Assembly (NCBI RefSeq): GCF_964355755.1
Contig: NC_092676.1
Coordinates: 6,862,288-6,926,287 of the forward strand
Direction: 5' to 3'
Length of the DNA: 64,000 nucleotides
DNA from: Antedon mediterranea
Taxonomy: Eukaryota; Echinodermata; Crinoidea; Comatulida; Antedonidae
Within the stretch, counting starts at the first letter, position 1. Every line of letters starts with the position of its first letter. A program made the position numbers and the translations under genes. This document shows, one piece after another, positions 1 through 9,444 of the stretch. The notes under the pieces were generated by a model. It did not search any database, was not told the origin of the DNA, and saw only the letters and a program-made list of their open reading frames with translations.

Positions 1-474
1 TACCAGAATATTCAAGGGTTAACAAACTTTATCATAACTGAATAGTAGGGTTCTCTTCGCTGATTGTATGAAAAATGATAAATGATAAAAATTAGGCTGA
101 AAGAAAAATATGTTTAAATAAATTAGTTAGTGTCACGTATATGACCTACAGTAAGACCTAAGACTAATACACGATTATGGCAGGGCATATCGTTTCCTTT
201 TATAGACACGTACCAGAATATTCCAGGGTTAACAAACTTTATCATAACTGAATAGTAGGGTTCTCTTCGCTGATTGTATGAAAAATGATAAATGATAAAA
301 ATGAGGCAGAAGGAAAAATATGTTTAAATAAATTAGTTAGTGTCACGTATATGACCTACAGTAAGACCTAAGACTAATACACGATTATGGCAGGGCATAT
401 CGTTTCCTTTTATAGACACGTACCAGAATATTCCAGGGTTAACAAACTTTATCATAACTGAATAGTAGGGTTCT
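1..474. repeat. 210-bp satellite, left block (about 2.3 copies)
   Basis: Direct repeats with a period of 210 bp: the same start (TACCAGAATATTC) occurs at 1, 211 and 421, with only a few substitutions between copies. The third copy stops at 474, where a foldback element has inserted. The repeat resumes at 2770. No coding capacity; small antisense frames here are by-products of the repeat. Confidence 0.9.
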
Positions 475-483
475 TGTTGAACC

Positions 484-733
484 CACAAATGTGAAAACGC
501 CCACAAATGTGAAAACAACCACAAATGTGAAAACGCATCACCCACAAATGTGAAAACAACCACAAATATGAAAACGCATCACCCACAAATGTGAAAACAA
601 CCACAAATGTGAAAACGCATCAACCACAAATGTAATAAACAGCGCCCACAAATGTGAAAACGATCATCGCCCACAAATGTGATAACGCCCACAAATGTAA
701 AAAAAAATGAGAATTTTTCGGCCACAAATGTAA
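484..733. repeat. Minisatellite, left arm of the foldback element
   Basis: About 15 imperfect units of 17-18 bp with the core CCACAAATGTGAAAACG, some separated by CATCA or CC spacers. It is mirrored in inverted orientation at 2513-2765. Confidence 0.85.
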
Positions 734-1814
734 AAAAAAAAATCAGATCAAATTTAATGCTAGACTCAAACAATTTTGATCGAGGTACTACATTATATCA
801 TGATTGTATTGAGTTGTTTCAATAATTGTTTGTTCACGATACGTCTGTTAGGGTCGTGGTTAACGCGTTGGATCATTATAATTTGCTGCTCATGCGCGCG
901 ATATTTGCACGTTAACTCGTTTGTTTAATGAACGTAATAGTTCAAGACGATATTTGTTATTTGCTGCGCGCGTACACGATACTTCAAGGTCAAGGCCATG
1001 TTATATCATTGTTGCTTCTACTGTATGTGTGGTTGTTGGCTTACTATTATGTACGTATAGTTATAAGTCGATGTTCGATGTTTTTTTGCGCGTGCACACG
1101 ATACTAAAAGGTCAAGGTTAAATTGCTACTTGTATGTAGTGTGTGGTTATTAACTCGTTGGCTTACTGTTATGACTTCTAATGCTCATACAATTAGTGTT
1201 TCTTATAGGCATCTCCAATCAAGTGTAAGCCTACTATTAGTAGATAACATTATTTAATCGCATTGCAAATTTTGTTAGGTAATTCATGAAGCCAGTTTGT
1301 TCCTCATTAACAATACCGTTATACCTTGTACGTTGACTTATTTACTTATAATTATATTATACATAATTCTATTTCTTTAAATTGTCGAATATACGTTTGA
1401 TAAGTAAATCAGTTAAATTTTAATGCATTCAATAGGTAATATTATTCTCCGTATATCTTTATAATTATCCGCTAAAAATAGATATACAAATTAAACAATA
1501 AGCATCAGATTAAACCACGAATGTAAATTAATAGTAGTATAGTAGGAAGTTTTGTCCATTAGTATAATTGTTATAGATTTCATAGTATGTTTTCGTGACA
1601 AGTTTGATACTATCGTATCGTGTATTATATTTGTTTGGATATTGGTGTTACGGTATTATTCTATGTTACAATTTGTTTATCGCTCTAAAATAAAGAAATA
1701 TTCTTTTATTAGTTGTTCTTGCTCTAGCTCTTGTATTATTATCTTGTGGTTATAGTTTTGTAAAAAAATTGAACATTAGGAACTACTGCAATAATTGAAC
1801 GACGAGTATAGCAT

Positions 1815-2350
1815 TGATCTTGTAGTATCGTGTACACCGAGCATCGACTTGGAGCTATAATACGTACATAATACTAATATAGTAAGCCCAACTGCACTTC
1901 AAGCAGCAATGATATATGACCTTGTAGTATCGTGCACGCGCACAAAAAAACATAGAATCGACCATCGACTTGGAACTATACGTACATAACAATAAGCCAA
2001 CGAGTTAACAACCACAAGTAGCAATAGTATATATGGCCTTGACCTTGTGGTATCGTGTACGCGCCCAAAAACATCGAATCGAGCATCGACTTGGAACTAT
2101 ACGTACATAACAGTATGCCAACGAGTTAATAACCACACACTACATACAAGTAGCAATTTAACCTTGACCTTGTTGTATCGTGTGCGCGCAAAAAAAAAAT
2201 ATCGAACATCGACTTATAACTATACGTACATAATAGTAAGCCAACAACCACACAGTAGAAGCAACAATGATATAACATGGCATTGACCTTGAAGTATCGT
2301 GCACGCGCGCAGCAAATAACAAATATCGTCTTGAACTATTACGTTCATTA
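1815..2350. repeat. About 120-bp tandem subrepeats inside the foldback element
   Basis: Four to five degenerate copies of a unit containing TTGACCTTG, then GTATCGTGCACGCGC, then CATCGACTTGGAACTATACG and a stretch of ACGTACATAA. Inverted counterparts lie at about 940-1130 in the left arm, so these form part of the long hairpin. Confidence 0.7.
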
Positions 2351-2512
2351 AACAAACGAGTTAACGTGCAAATATCGCGCGCACGAGCAGCAAATGATAA
2401 TAATCCAACGTGTTAACGACGACCCTAACAGACGTATCGTGAACAAACAACTCAATACAATCATGATAATAATGTTTGTCTGAATCTAGCATTAAATTTG
2501 ATCTGATTTTTT

Positions 2513-2765
2513 TACATTTGTGGGCGAAAAAGTCTCTCTTGTTTTTACATTTGTGGGCGTTATCACATTTGCGGGCGATGATCGTTTTCACATTTGTGGC
2601 CGCTGTTTTCACATTTGTGGTTGATGCGTTTTCACATTTGTGGTTGTTTTCACATTTGTGGGTGATGCGTTTTCACATTTGTGGTTGTTTTCACATTTGT
2701 GGGTGATGCGTTTTCACATTTGTGGTTGTTTTCACATTTGTGGGCGTTTTCACATTTGTGGGTTC
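2513..2765. repeat. Minisatellite, right arm of the foldback element
   Basis: Inverted counterpart of the array at 484-733, with units reading TTTTCACATTTGTGG plus a short spacer. Together the two arrays could pair over more than 200 bp. Confidence 0.85.
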
Positions 2766-2769
2766 AACA

Positions 2770-3111
2770 GTTCTCTTCCTTCGCTGATTGTATGAAAAAT
2801 GATAAATGATAAAAATTAGGCTGAAGGAAAAATATGTTTAAATAAATTAGTTAGTGTCACGTATATGACCTACAGTAAGACCTAAGACTAATACACGATT
2901 ATGGCAGGGCATATCGTTTCCTTTTATAGACACGTACCAGAATATTCCAGGGTTAACAAACTTTATCATAACTGAATAGTAGGGTTCTCTTCGCTGAGTG
3001 TATGAAAAATGATAAATGATAAAAATTAGGCTGAAGGAAAAATATGTTTAAATAAATTAGTTAGTGTCACGTATATGACCTACAGTAAGACCTAAGACTA
3101 ATACACGATTA
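2770..3111. repeat. 210-bp satellite, right block
   Basis: Continuation of the satellite after the foldback insertion; a new unit starts at 2935. It ends at about 3111, where the sequence changes to a block duplicated near 35205. Confidence 0.85.
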
Positions 3112-4123
3112 TTCTACTCTCATCAAACATGAAATACACCAATAGCAAGGTGTTTACAAGTGCCACAGTGTGGTACTTAATTTCTCTTTAAATCGATTCC
3201 GAACGGATTCAAACTTTCTGAACAAAGACAAAAGTATGAAATATATACATAAAAAAACGAAAATAAAAAGTCGAAGATTCCAACATTTTGTTTATAAAGA
3301 CTCCAATCCTAAGAAAATTCCGTTTGAGAGAATCAATTGAGCTGTTGAATTACTACAAAAGCCAATCTTTGTGTTTATGGGCTTGTTATAGTTTTTCCTA
3401 AACTATGCTTCTAATGAAGCTCTGATTTTGCAGTATCAGTTCCATTTCACTGATCAATTGCATACGCTAGATCTCTCATATTTATCTAAGTGTTACTACT
3501 ATAGGATATTGAAATTAGAGAAGCCTGCTAGAATACGGATGATTTTAAAGGAAATATTGACTTCTGACATGTTATTTGTATAATTGTATCATGTAAATCG
3601 TGCATATCAAACTTCTCACGCAAGGTACCTTAGATAATAGGCCTGTAAATCCTGTGGTGCTGTAATACAATTGGTCTTGAACTTGCTCGCTTACTTTGCA
3701 ATATTAACAACAATAGCAGGAATGAAACGCTTGAGGTACAAATCAAATACCAGGGTCACTGTCAATAGTCCATGGTTATAGTAATAATCACAGATTCACA
3801 ATATTGAACGAATATCATTCAGATACAGACATTAATTTTTCTAATCAGAGTATTAGAGCAGAATAAAAGTAACATATCTTATTTACTAAAATTGCGATAT
3901 ATCATCATTATTATTCCTTAGACAAGTTTCATTTTTTAAAGCAGACCAGCAGTAACAGAATCACTTTTACGAATATGCGTCAACTAGTAAAATATCTATC
4001 TTTATGTTATCTCTTTGGAATTCTAACTTTGTCAATACATGCAACAGATGAGGACAATTTTACATTTTAACATAAAACCATTTTTAAATAGAATTTTGTT
4101 TAAACACATTATGGTCCTTGATA
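3112..4123. repeat. Non-coding block duplicated at 35205-36215; includes a dispersed repeat
   Basis: No gene seen. The block is nearly identical to 35205-36215. Its inner part, about 3430-4060, also resembles 32700-33290 and about 56090-56420: all share the stretch around AGGCCTGTAAATCCTGTGG and the following AACTTGCTCGCTTAC. This is therefore an older dispersed repeat lying inside a younger segmental duplication. Confidence 0.75.
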
Positions 4124-5115
4124 ATTCAATTCAATTCAATTCAAATCAACATTTATTTCTTCCACATAAAATAAGAACAAACATCCTTTTTTTTTTATTA
4201 AATGTTTAATCTTACTTTTTATTTATACTTGCTTGATTGATGAAAATAAATATGTAAATATCTTTTTTTTATTATTATTTTATTTTCTATATTTCATAAA
4301 ACAGTATACATTACTTAACTTGATTACAGTACATTACAAAGTAATACAAAATAATAATAAAGTAACATTTTCAAGTTACAAAACATATATATGGCTATTT
4401 TTATACATAAATATCAACACAGATTTCATTTTAACAAAAAAAAAAGAATGATGCAAAATAAAAGTCTAGCTATTTTTAAAAACAATGTACTTTTCAATTT
4501 CTTTATACCTCTCATATACCGATTTGAAGTGATTTATGTGAGGTTTTTGTTCGTTAACTTTGCAGTTATAAATATACAATTTTGCAATCAGTATTAAGTT
4601 ATTAATTGCATTGTTATTTCTATGATTTTCAATACCAAAACATATCCTTTCTTTATCTAAAGTCACTTTTCTTTTAAACTATTGTTCAATAATAACTTGT
4701 ATTTACCTCCACATGACATCAATTATTTTGCATTCCACGAACATGTGTATTAAAGTTTGTTCTTTTTCTAAACAAAATTCACAAATTGGTGATTCAACAA
4801 TTGATATATTATGTAGAAAAGAGTTAGTATAAATGATACGGTGAATAAATTTATATTGAAAGGTTTTAAGTTTTGTATTGATTGTGCATTTATGCAAAGT
4901 TGTGAATATCATATCCCATTGCAATTGTATAGTATCAAGTTCATTTTCCCATCTGGACTCGATTCTATCGGGCACTGTTGCATATTTTTTAACGAAATAA
5001 GAATACAAGTGTTTACAGCTTCTTTTTGTTTTCATCAATTTGTTTATTTTAGAATGTTCGATTATTAAATTTGATGGGTTTGTATCGGTGTTCTCAAATA
5101 TCCAATATAACTCAT
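4124..5115 (-). mobile_element. 5'-truncated non-LTR retrotransposon, ORF2 C-terminus
   Basis: The minus-strand frame from about 5112 down to 4703 encodes the tail of a LINE ORF2 protein. It has the hallmark region after the reverse transcriptase: a short QYKFIHRIIYTN segment and then CEFCLEKEQTLIHMFVEC, a Cys-x2-Cys...His...Cys zinc-knuckle-like pattern found at the end of many LINE ORF2 proteins. The frame continues after a disruption at 4666-4466. The 3' end is a short TTGAA tandem tail (about 4124-4147 read on the minus strand). The 5' part with endonuclease and RT core is missing. A near-identical copy lies at 36216-37080. Confidence 0.8.
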
Positions 5116-5717
5116 TTTAATGATTAAAACAAATTCAAACAAAAAAACCCTAAAGCCTATAGCAATGTGTTTTGTGTTTGTGGGCCTCCTTTTGTTATTG
5201 TTTCTCTCAACTATAATGAAATTTCACTTTTGCAAAGTATTAGTTCTATTTCACTGATCAATCAAAGATATGGTGTATTGTCTGGCTGGGCTCTGTATAT
5301 TCAATCGGTATGCTTTTTGAAATACAATTTATTCTTTCTGATTATGCTAGTATTGACTAAATAAACACTTTATATCACAGTTAGGCCGCAACTTATAACC
5401 GCTTAGAATTACTGTATATTGCAATTTTTACCAGGGATAGTAATATAAGCCTTTATACATTTCTTTTTTTTCCGTCAGTTGCAGCTCCGCCTTATCAATA
5501 TATATATATACTTATTGTTTTCACATTAAAACATGTTGGCATTGTAGTATTTTCTTAAAGTAATTCCAGGTGAGGAAAAGTCATTTTATACACATTTAAT
5601 ATTATAACCAATGTTTGTCCATTATTATTCAATGCGTCAATATGTTTTTAATAAATACAGAAATACTCCGCTAAAGCATTACATACATAACGTATGTTAA
5701 AATAATGTAACCTTTAG
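5116..5717. other. No gene seen
   Basis: AT-rich sequence between the LINE fragment and the orphan cathepsin exon. It contains a short piece (about 5240-5265) resembling the dispersed repeat of 3430-4060 and a small TA repeat near 5500. Small frames lack coding character. Confidence 0.5.
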
Positions 5718-5886
5718 GATGTTAAATGCAAGTTTGATGCTAGCCTTGTAATTGTTATCACTGATACCGGTTACACAGATGTCCAGTCAGGCAGCGAAAC
5801 CGAACTAAAGAGTGCTGTAGCCACTGCTGGATCAATCTCAGTTGCAATGGGTACTAGCCACAAGTCATTTCAGCTCTACCATCAAG
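5718..5886 (+). pseudogene. Orphan internal exon of a cathepsin L-like cysteine protease
   Basis: A 169-nt stretch bounded by a good acceptor (CCTTTAG before 5718) and donor (CATCAAG/GTATT after 5886), open throughout in one frame. The translation contains ITDTGYTDVQSGSETELKSA, then AVATAGSISVA and SHKSFQLYHQ. This matches the papain-family (C1A) cathepsin L segment that precedes the catalytic His loop, typically TGYxDIxxGSExxLxxAVAxxGPxSVAIDASHxSFQLY. The usual PISVAID region reads SISVAMG here, so Pro and Asp are changed. The preceding exon with the active Cys and the following exon with His/Asn were not found nearby, so it cannot encode an active protease alone. It is most likely a captured exon fragment; it could be a real exon if partners lie outside the window. 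Confidence 0.75.
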
Positions 5887-6281
5887 GTATTATTTGTTTC
5901 TATCCCGATTTTCTTGTTCATGGTGAGGAAACCCAGTTCCAACAAGTCAAACGAATTATGTTTATATATTCATCCATATGTACGTGTCCTGTGGTTTTAA
6001 TAACACAACACAAGCCAGTTGACCAATCACGAGCTCACATTGCTTGTGATTGTTCAAATCAATTGCGTTAAGCTTACGTCATTGCCTTTCGTGTCTAGTG
6101 GAAACTAAGCATAATGCAGTCTCCAATAAAGTTTTGTTAAATGGCAGAAGAGTAGCAGTTTGTATCTTTATGTTTGTTCCTTAATTGCAATTATTTAAAT
6201 GTTTTATATATTATAACGTTATATGTATTTGTTTTAATTTTTGGATAAGTAAAGAACGAAGTTATAAATCCTATTTATTAT
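5887..6281. other. No gene seen
   Basis: Sequence after the cathepsin exon donor. I looked for the next cathepsin exon (HGVLxVGYG-type motif) and did not find it. Confidence 0.5.
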
Positions 6282-6728
6282 CACTGTGCGCTACTGCTAC
6301 TAAAATGGGTATAATAGCGTACAGTGGTAAACTAATCATATTTATTATCACTGTGCGCTAGTGCTACCAACATGGTATAGTAGCGCACAGTGGTAAACTA
6401 ATCATATTTATTATCACTGTGCGCTAGTGCTACCAACATGGTATAGTAGCCCACAGTGGTAAACTAATCATATTTATTATCACTATGCGCAAGTTCTACC
6501 AAATGGGTATAGTAGCGCACAGTGGTAAACTAATCATATTTATTATCACTGTGCGCTAGTGCTACCAAAATTGATATAGTAGCGCACAGTGGTAAACTAA
6601 TCATATTTATTATCACTGTGCGCTAGTGCTACCAAAATGGGTATAGTAGCGCACAGTGGTAAACTAATCATATTTATTATCACTGTGTCATAGTGCTACC
6701 AAAATGGGTATAGTAGTGCACAGTGGTA
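6282..6728. repeat. Tandem array of hairpin-forming 66-67-bp units (7 copies)
   Basis: Units begin with CACTGTGCG or a variant at 6282, 6349, 6415, 6481, 6547, 6614 and 6681. Each holds an inverted repeat, CACTGTGCGCTA ... TAGCGCACAGTG, around a short loop containing GTGCTACCAAAATGGGTA. Units are joined by GTAAACTAATCATATTTATTAT. The array recurs with about 12 units at 38323-39117. Confidence 0.9.
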
Positions 6729-7240
6729 GTTTGACGTCGTTCCGTTACTGTACCGTTATAGTATACGTTGTATTTACTTTTCAAAGCCTATTGTTGTCAC
6801 AGTATAGAAAACGTTCAGCTGACATGTATTATAATAAGCGTATTGTGTATACTATTACGCTACGTCTGTAGTTTTCCGTGATTAGACGTCGTTCCGTTAC
6901 AGTACCGTTACAGTATACGTTGTAGTTACTTTTCAAAGCTTATCGTCAAAGTATAGGAGACGTTCAGCATGTATAAGCGTATTGTGTATGCTATTACGAT
7001 ACGCATGTAGCTAGTTCACCCTGAATAGACGTCGTTCCGTTACTGTACCGTTACAGTATACGTTGTAGTTACTTTTCAAAGCTTATCGTCAAAGTATAGG
7101 AGACGTTTAGCATGTATAAGCGTATAGTGTATGCTATTACGATACGCCTGTAGCTAGTTCACCCTGATGATTAGACGCTTATCGTCAAAGTATAGAAAAC
7201 GTTCAGCTGACAGCCATAAGCGTTTTGGAGTACTGAAAAC
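6729..7240. repeat. Tandem repeats of about 143-152 bp
   Basis: GACGTCGTTCCGTTAC begins at 6733, 6885 and 7028, followed by CAGTATACGTTG, TTATCGTCAAAGTATAG and GACGTTCAGC. A partial fourth copy follows. The same array is present at about 39122-39510 downstream of NLR-2. Confidence 0.85.
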
Positions 7241-7283
7241 GCTCTTTGAATATTATATCTAATATCATCATCCTCATCACTAA

Positions 7284-7486
7284 AGCCTGTTTTCCTGTCG
7301 ACGTTATTCGACGCTATCGTCCTTGGTCGTTAACAGTTCAACGACGATCGTTTGAAAACAATCAAGTTGAAATGATAACGATAGCGAGTACCCTTTCCTG
7401 TAAATCGTTTACATTTCAATGATTACGTAGGAGATCGCGATTATTGTTAACGATAGCGTCGAATAACGTCGACAGAAAAACATGCT
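7284..7486. mobile_element. 203-bp MITE with TAA target duplication
   Basis: Long terminal inverted repeats of about 35 bp (AGCCTGTTTTCCTGTCGAC at the left; the complement at the right carries a few changes) and a TAA duplication at 7281-7283 and 7487-7489. A 3-bp TWA-type duplication points to the PIF/Harbinger group. No coding sequence. The copy at 39575-39778 has the cleaner right end, GTTTTCCTGT fully mirrored. Confidence 0.8.
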
Positions 7487-7494
7487 TAAAATAA

Positions 7495-7652
7495 TCATCA
7501 TCGTTGATCGTTCATCGTAGTCATCGTCATCATCATCATCATAATCGTCGTCATCATCATCAACGTCGTCTTCATCATCGTTGATCGTTCATCGTAGTCA
7601 TCGTTGTCATCATTATCATCATCATCGTCGTCATCATCATCATCATCATCAT
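7495..7652. repeat. TCA/TCG microsatellite
   Basis: Trinucleotide-rich run of TCATCATCG and TCGTCATCA blocks with a repeated GTTGATCGTTCATCGTAG. It creates a spurious poly-Ser frame. A shorter version lies at about 39786-39862. Confidence 0.85.
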
Positions 7653-9080
7653 GGTATTGTTGTATCTGTGTTACATACGTTTGGTTTCATTTGCTTTATC
7701 ATAAACCACGACATGATTCGTATACATTTAACAATTTAACAACATTGTGTGCAATCATTTCAATTTGTTTTTATTATCATTATTCAATCATAACTAATAA
7801 TAAAGTATATACGAACAAATATTCGTAAACATGAACAAACTACGCCCATTAACACGGCATACATGTAATGTAAACTTATTATTAGCTACTATACTGTACT
7901 GCTACTAACTACTACTACTATACTGTACTAAAGGTGTGTTGTGCCACTTCACGATAACTAAAATCTATTAATAAGTATAACATTGACCTATATAAAACCT
8001 TCTTAACAAGTACGTATTGAATTAATTTGTATACAAAGTTTTCTATACTGTGGATATTCGTTAAAAAAAAAACTAAACTATAACATATTTGCCTCTAACT
8101 ACATATTCCTGTATATTATACGATAACTTACATTCTTACTAAAGCTTATTCTTACTAACAGGCAAATTGTAACATATTATTACTCTGAGATCTGTGTGTG
8201 AACAAAAAAACATGAAAAATTAATGAAAACTTAGCGTAAATGTAGTAAAACGAGTACTGTAATATATAGTTTGCTAAAAAGAAATATTATTTCATGTAAA
8301 TACTCTATACAAGTATTACTATTCAGCATATAACACTAATATAACTATAATGTATACATTTTCTAATAATTATGCACATATGCATTATTATTGAATAAAG
8401 AAAAAATTATTGAAAAACGTATGCAGTTACATTATCAGTTATTATAATATAGTTTAATATAATATATAGTTATATAATGTTATAATTCACAATAATATTA
8501 TTGAACGTATTTAGGGCCTACACAACTACAATGTTTAGAACGATAGTAAACTACAATATCTACTGTACCGTCAATAATTAAATTGAGGGCGTAGTTTGTG
8601 TTATTAACTCGAACGCGTTCATTCAATTAACCCCATGAAGCATTTGCAAGTTGTATTTTTATTTAAAGTAATAATCATTTAAAATGATATTTCTGGTTCA
8701 TATTAACAAACAAAATGTATATAAAAAATAAATTAGAAATTGTTTTCTGGTTTTCTAAACGCTGTGCCTTAGTATTAGGCCTAATGCAAAATCATGTCAG
8801 TATTGAAAGCAACAAAACGTCTAGATATATTTAAATCTCCACTAAACTCCACAACTTCACGCCACGCATTTATGTCACTATTTTTTATATTATCAAAATC
8901 AGTATTACTGGGCAATAGTATCGTAATGTTGGGCAAGAAGTAAAATATGAGAGTGCATATTGTCAAAACGAAGTTGGCATGTTAAAATCATAATAGATTA
9001 TCTTTGTAACATCAAGTTTATTATTTTTACTTTAAGAATGTTTAGAAAGTGTGAAGAAGTAAAACAAAGATTAATCTAAT
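7653..9080. other. 3' flank of NLR-1, duplicated at 39863-41237
   Basis: No independent gene seen. The sequence is collinear with 39863-41237 downstream of NLR-2. The part nearest NLR-1 may include its 3' UTR: a minus-strand AATAAA lies near 9018, about 430 bp after the NLR-1 stop. Confidence 0.6.
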
Positions 9081-9444
9081 GAATAATTAATGTGTGCATC
9101 ATGTAAAACGAGCTGGTTTAAAACTGCTTCATTGTATGATGCATTTCATTGAATAGGTCATTATGTAATATTGTCATGTCAATTTCATTGAAGTTGTTCA
9201 ACTTATTAAACAAATTCGGGTTTATAATATTTAGTACAAATGTCACATGGTAGTTTGAAATTAGGCATGTCGAGCTTAAGCAACTTTGGAAACTTGGTTA
9301 AGAAAGTACCCATTAAACTACCATCAATACTACTGATATAATCATTATAAATCGTCCAAGCGTAGATTATGTAGCTTAGGACACTTACTCATGAAAGTAC
9401 AAAGTAAAGCAACATCGATGTCACTAAAGTCATTTTTATGAATA
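9081..9444 (-). pseudogene. Decayed C-terminal LRRs and ancestral tail of NLR-1
   Basis: Directly after the present stop codon the minus strand still reads as LRR sequence in a shifted frame, with recognisable KNDFSDIDVALL, TFMSKCPKL and then a second repeat with TKFPKLLKLDM. At about 9085-9115 it reads HDAHINYS, which matches HDTHINYS at the end of the frame downstream of NLR-2 (41238). The frameshift and stops mean this part is no longer translated with the exon, so the current NLR-1 ends earlier than its ancestor. Confidence 0.7.

Larger units (their letters stand above)
475..2769. mobile_element. Foldback-type DNA transposon with minisatellite arms
   Basis: A 2295-bp insertion that interrupts the 210-bp satellite. 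It is bounded by a perfect 10-bp terminal inverted repeat (TGTTGAACCC at 475-484 and GGGTTCAACA at 2760-2769) and flanked by a 5-bp target duplication GTTCT (470-474 and 2770-2774). Beyond the short termini, each arm carries a minisatellite of about 17-18 bp units with the core CCACAAATGTGAAAACG (about 484-733 on the left, inverted at about 2513-2765 on the right), followed by several hundred bases that are also inverted copies (about 740-1130 against 2158-2500). The centre contains about 120-bp subrepeats. No transposase frame is visible, so it is non-autonomous. The architecture resembles Foldback/Galileo-like elements; the superfamily is not established. Confidence 0.85.

Noticed and set aside
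921-2355. Frames of 65-66 residues on opposite strands that look like a conserved protein
   Set aside because: They match each other only because they lie in inverted arms of the foldback element. Composition follows the subrepeats.
484-2765. CRISPR-like array of short repeats
   Set aside because: Units are contiguous with only tiny spacers, mirrored at both ends of a transposon, in a eukaryotic genome; it is a minisatellite.
6282-6728. CRISPR-like palindromic repeats
   Set aside because: The inter-hairpin sequence is constant, not unique spacers; it is a tandem repeat.
7604-7828. Poly-Ser frame of 74 residues
   Set aside because: Produced by the TCA/TCG microsatellite.
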